Shown here in pieces: positions 6,017 through 8,102 of a stretch of 8,102 nt of DNA (position 1 is its first letter; each line of letters starts with the position of its first letter). This DNA is from Bacteroidales bacterium UBA1458 (GTDB lineage Bacteria; Bacteroidota; Bacteroidia; Bacteroidales; VadinHA17): positions 1 through 8,102 of the forward strand of contig DCSU01000002.1 in the NCBI GenBank assembly GCA_002325785.1, written 5' to 3'. A model generated the notes under the pieces. That model was not told the origin of the DNA. It saw only the letters and a program-made list of their open reading frames with translations, and did not search any database. The translations under genes were made by a program, and so were the position numbers.

Positions 6017-6024
6017 CAAAAATA
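6017..6024 (-). promoter_or_regulatory. Candidate -7 element for the secreted-protein operon
   Basis: TATTTTTG on the minus strand matches the Bacteroidetes -7 consensus TAnnTTTG exactly. No clear TTG is found 19-21 bases further upstream, so only one half of the promoter is recognised. Transcription would start near 6010, giving a leader of about 130 bases before the ATG at 5881. Confidence 0.4.
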
Positions 6025-6077
6025 ATCTTTTATATACACTGAAAGGTACCCTCTCTTCATCTTTATTGAAATTCATG

Positions 6078-6085
6078 TATCTTTG
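6078..6085 (+). promoter_or_regulatory. Candidate -7 element for the hybrid kinase gene
   Basis: TATCTTTG matches the Bacteroidetes -7 consensus TAnnTTTG and lies 28 bases before the ATG at 6114, a normal leader length. A -33 TTG at the usual spacing is not evident. Confidence 0.42.
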
Positions 6086-6113
6086 ATTATCATTTTTCTA
6101 CTGTGCTCAAAAT

Positions 6114-7445
6114 ATGCCGAAAAAATCAAACGCTGCTCCCGTGACGCATTCAGACATTATGACCCGGAGGACCAGGGACCGGATACTATTGCCGGTTTCG
6201 GTTGCCTTGCTCCTTGTCATCATCGCACTTTTCACAGCCCTTGCGGGCATGGTATATACGCCCCTTGGTGCGGGTGCGCTGGCGCTCATACCCCTGTCTC
6301 TGGCGGTATATGAGCTGCGACGGCTCATAGCTGCGAGCAGGGAGATAATAAGGGAGCTGGCATCTATTGCAGAGAAGAACGAAGAGGTGATCAACACCTT
6401 TTCACACAAGATAAGGGAACCCCTCAATAACCTGGTGCTCCTCGGCAACATGCTGGGCGAGACCACCACCTCTCCCAAGCAGCAGGAGCTTCTGGAGACC
6501 TTCGTGGCCTCTACCGGATCAATGGTGGAGGTGGTCAATGAGCTCACCATGGAGACTGCCGGGAACGTCACCTTTGAGCGCAGGGGCGAGATACGGTTCA
6601 GGCTCGGACCCATTATTAAGGACACCATCGGGCTGATGAAGCTTAACAGGAGGCACGAGCAGAGCCTCATTATCTATGATGACCGCGGTGAGGGGGAGAC
6701 TGAATATACAGGTGATCCGATAATACTGAAGCAGATACTGATTGACCTTCTCAGCGCCGCCATATCATCAACTGCGGGAAAGGTCACTTTAAGGATACTG
6801 GCACGTGAAGCCGGCGAGCGGGAAGGGATGCAAAAGGTCGAATTTACACTCTCATCAAATAACCCGGTGGTATTCATCGGCGAAGGCCGTCAGCCCTCTC
6901 CTCTGTCAGCCAGGCTGATACGCGATGCCGGAGGAACATGGCAGGAGACCGGTGCCGGCATGGAGTCATACCTGGTCTTCTTCATCAACATGCGCAGGGC
7001 CGGCAAAATTGAGCGTCCGGCTGCCGCCAGTACCCTTGTCAGGGGAATGCCCAAAGATACAAACAAGAAGGAGCTGAAGGACCTCTCCATTCTGCTGGTG
7101 GAAGACAACCCCATCAACCAGCGCATCACACAGCTCATGCTCGAACCATTGGTCAGACGGTTCGAGGTAGCCCGTAACGGTAAGGAGGCTCTTGACATGT
7201 TCGGCACCTCACGCTATGACCTCATACTCATGGATGTACAGATGCCGGTAATGAATGGCCTGCTGGCCGCAGAGAAGATTAGAGGACTGGAGATGAGTAC
7301 CCAGATACATGTACCCATAATTGCCATCACCGCCAACGCAATGCTCGGCGACAGGGAGCAGTGCCTGGCTGTGGGGATGGATGATTATATCAGTAAACCG
7401 ATAGAGCCCGAAGTGCTCATTGAGAAGATTACAGCCCTGATCTGA
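6114..7445 (+). CDS. Membrane hybrid histidine kinase/response regulator with degenerate ATPase domain
   Basis: A 443-residue membrane signalling protein. Two close transmembrane helices (about residues 24-47 and 50-66) with almost no periplasmic loop are followed by a short coiled linker (about 70-92). A DHp helix pair follows (about 93-150), with phospho-accepting His98 in FSHKIREPLNNL. A region with the length and secondary-structure pattern of an ATPase domain comes next (about 160-292), then a receiver domain (323-443). The receiver is complete: Glu330 and Asp331 of the acidic pocket, phosphoacceptor Asp374 (LMDVQMPVMNG), Thr406 and Lys428 (SKP). The ATPase domain has lost its hallmarks. 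The N-box is DLLSAA instead of NLLxNA, there is no DxGxG box, and the GLGL region reads SPLSARLI. In the H-box, HKIREPL replaces the usual HEIRTPL. It is therefore probably a catalytically inactive kinase. It converges on the SpoIIE-type gene with a 2-base gap. Confidence 0.9.
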   Translation: MPKKSNAAPVTHSDIMTRRTRDRILLPVSVALLLVIIALFTALAGMVYTPLGAGALALIPLSLAVYELRRLIAASREIIRELASIAEKNEEVINTFSHKIREPLNNLVLLGNMLGETTTSPKQQELLETFVASTGSMVEVVNELTMETAGNVTFERRGEIRFRLGPIIKDTIGLMKLNRRHEQSLIIYDDRGEGETEYTGDPIILKQILIDLLSAAISSTAGKVTLRILAREAGEREGMQKVEFTLSSNNPVVFIGEGRQPSPLSARLIRDAGGTWQETGAGMESYLVFFINMRRAGKIERPAAASTLVRGMPKDTNKKELKDLSILLVEDNPINQRITQLMLEPLVRRFEVARNGKEALDMFGTSRYDLILMDVQMPVMNGLLAAEKIRGLEMSTQIHVPIIAITANAMLGDREQCLAVGMDDYISKPIEPEVLIEKITALI

Positions 7446-7447
7446 CA

Positions 7448-8102
7448 TCAGAAGGGTCTTACACCAAGAATCATCATGTCATCAATCTGATCATGACCAT
7501 CCATCCATGATGCTATGGTCTCATCAAGGATCCGTTCCTGGTCATTCAGAGGGTATTTGCTGATGGTAAGTAATATATGCCTCAGGCGGCGGTACATGAA
7601 TTTTTTGTTCTCAGGCCCTCCAAACTGGTCTGCGTACCCGTCTGAGAAGAGATAGAGCAGATCGCCCTCCTGCAGCCTGAAGGTGCTGCGGTTGAACGAG
7701 ACCATGGCAAATGACTGCACCACATTCTTCTTGTCACCCTTGATCTCTATCAACTTGTCATCACGCACAATATAGACAGGCAGGAAAGCGCCTGAAAACT
7801 CCATCTCCCTGGTCTTCTTGTCTATGATACAGATCCCCATCTCAATGCCGTCCCTGATAAGTGCCTTGCCGCTCTCCTCCTTGAAGAAGGCAGACTCAAG
7901 CTCCCTGTTCATGGTGAGCAGTACCTGGTCACTGTCATCGACCCTCATCTCATTGATGATCTTCTGTATAAGCTCCAGGCCGATCATTGACATAAGGGCC
8001 CCGGGAACGCCGTGACCCGTGCAGTCTGCCGCGGCAATGAAATATTTGTCGTCACGTTCGCTGAACCAGTAAAAATCTCCGCTCACAATATGCTTTGGGC
8101 GG
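7448..8102 (-). CDS. SpoIIE/PP2C-type serine/threonine phosphatase domain protein (5' end outside window)
   Basis: The frame stays open to the window edge, where it reads RPKHIVSGDFYWF, the conserved opening of SpoIIE-like PP2C domains. The GTG at 8084-8086 that could be called a start is the internal Val of that motif, so this is the C-terminal catalytic domain of a larger protein. These enzymes are metal-dependent phosphatases that often dephosphorylate anti-sigma-factor antagonists or act as response-regulator outputs. Visible metal-binding motifs are SGDFYW, AAADCTGHGVPGALMS, LFSDGYADQFGG and, near the end, QIDDMMILGV, so the domain looks active. The sequence runs from the first motif to a normal C-terminus. 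In Bacteroidota such domains commonly follow sensor regions (tetratricopeptide, GAF or 7TM segments), which would lie beyond the window. Its stop (7448-7450) nearly abuts the stop of the hybrid kinase, with no terminator between. Confidence 0.92.
   Translation of the reverse strand, partial: RPKHIVSGDFYWFSERDDKYFIAAADCTGHGVPGALMSMIGLELIQKIINEMRVDDSDQVLLTMNRELESAFFKEESGKALIRDGIEMGICIIDKKTREMEFSGAFLPVYIVRDDKLIEIKGDKKNVVQSFAMVSFNRSTFRLQEGDLLYLFSDGYADQFGGPENKKFMYRRLRHILLTISKYPLNDQERILDETIASWMDGHDQIDDMMILGVRPF

Noticed and set aside
6107..6670. 187-residue minus-strand open frame opposite the hybrid kinase
   Set aside because: It is Ser/Arg-rich with no domain pattern and is the antisense image of the kinase's GC-rich codons.
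8084..8086. GTG as the start codon of the SpoIIE-type phosphatase
   Set aside because: The frame stays open upstream to the window edge and spells the conserved RPKHIVSGDFYW motif, so this Val is internal and the gene is cut by the window.

Overview
The window looks like ordinary chromosomal DNA from a member of the Bacteroidota, most likely Bacteroidales or a related order. The supporting signs are a Bacteroidetes-type histidyl-tRNA synthetase, an RNase E/G-family protein ending just past its Cys-x-x-Cys motif, weak Shine-Dalgarno sequences, and several matches to the Bacteroidetes -7 promoter element TAnnTTTG. I see no insertion sequence, phage gene, tRNA, rRNA or CRISPR array.

Layout. From 1 to 462 (+) is the 3' end of an RNase E/G gene. 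It is followed by two facing intrinsic terminators (472-495 for the + strand, 513-543 for the - strand). A run of five minus-strand genes then fills 581-5881. In transcription order these are a Tyr-rich secreted protein (5129-5881), a second secreted protein of unknown function (4270-5121), a small DUF4870-type membrane protein (3865-4224), histidyl-tRNA synthetase hisS (2305-3687) and histidine ammonia-lyase hutH (581-2080). The two secreted proteins are 7 bases apart and almost certainly form an operon. hisS has its own promoter candidate. A 232-base divergent intergenic region (5882-6113) separates this run from a plus-strand membrane hybrid histidine kinase/response regulator (6114-7445). 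That gene converges, with a 2-base gap, on the 3' end of a SpoIIE/PP2C-type phosphatase gene that runs off the right edge (7448-8102, -).

How the genes relate. hisS and hutH both use histidine, one to charge tRNA and one to begin its breakdown, and no terminator is visible between them. The hybrid kinase and the phosphatase are both signalling proteins and may belong to one partner-switching or two-component circuit; this rests only on adjacency. The secreted pair and the DUF4870 protein point to envelope functions that cannot be named.

Most notable points. (1) Base composition and codon choice change abruptly inside hisS near 2865-2900. The sequence is about 42% GC with no AGA/AGG arginine codons on the C-terminal side, and about 50% GC with half of the arginine codons AGA/AGG on the N-terminal side. 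The flanking genes follow the same split, so this is either a recombination breakpoint or a chimeric assembly joint. (2) The hybrid kinase keeps its phospho-accepting His and a complete receiver domain but has lost the recognisable ATP-binding boxes, so it looks like a pseudokinase. (3) A perfect 10-bp inverted repeat lies just upstream of the hisS promoter candidate. No complete novel defence or mobile system is evident.
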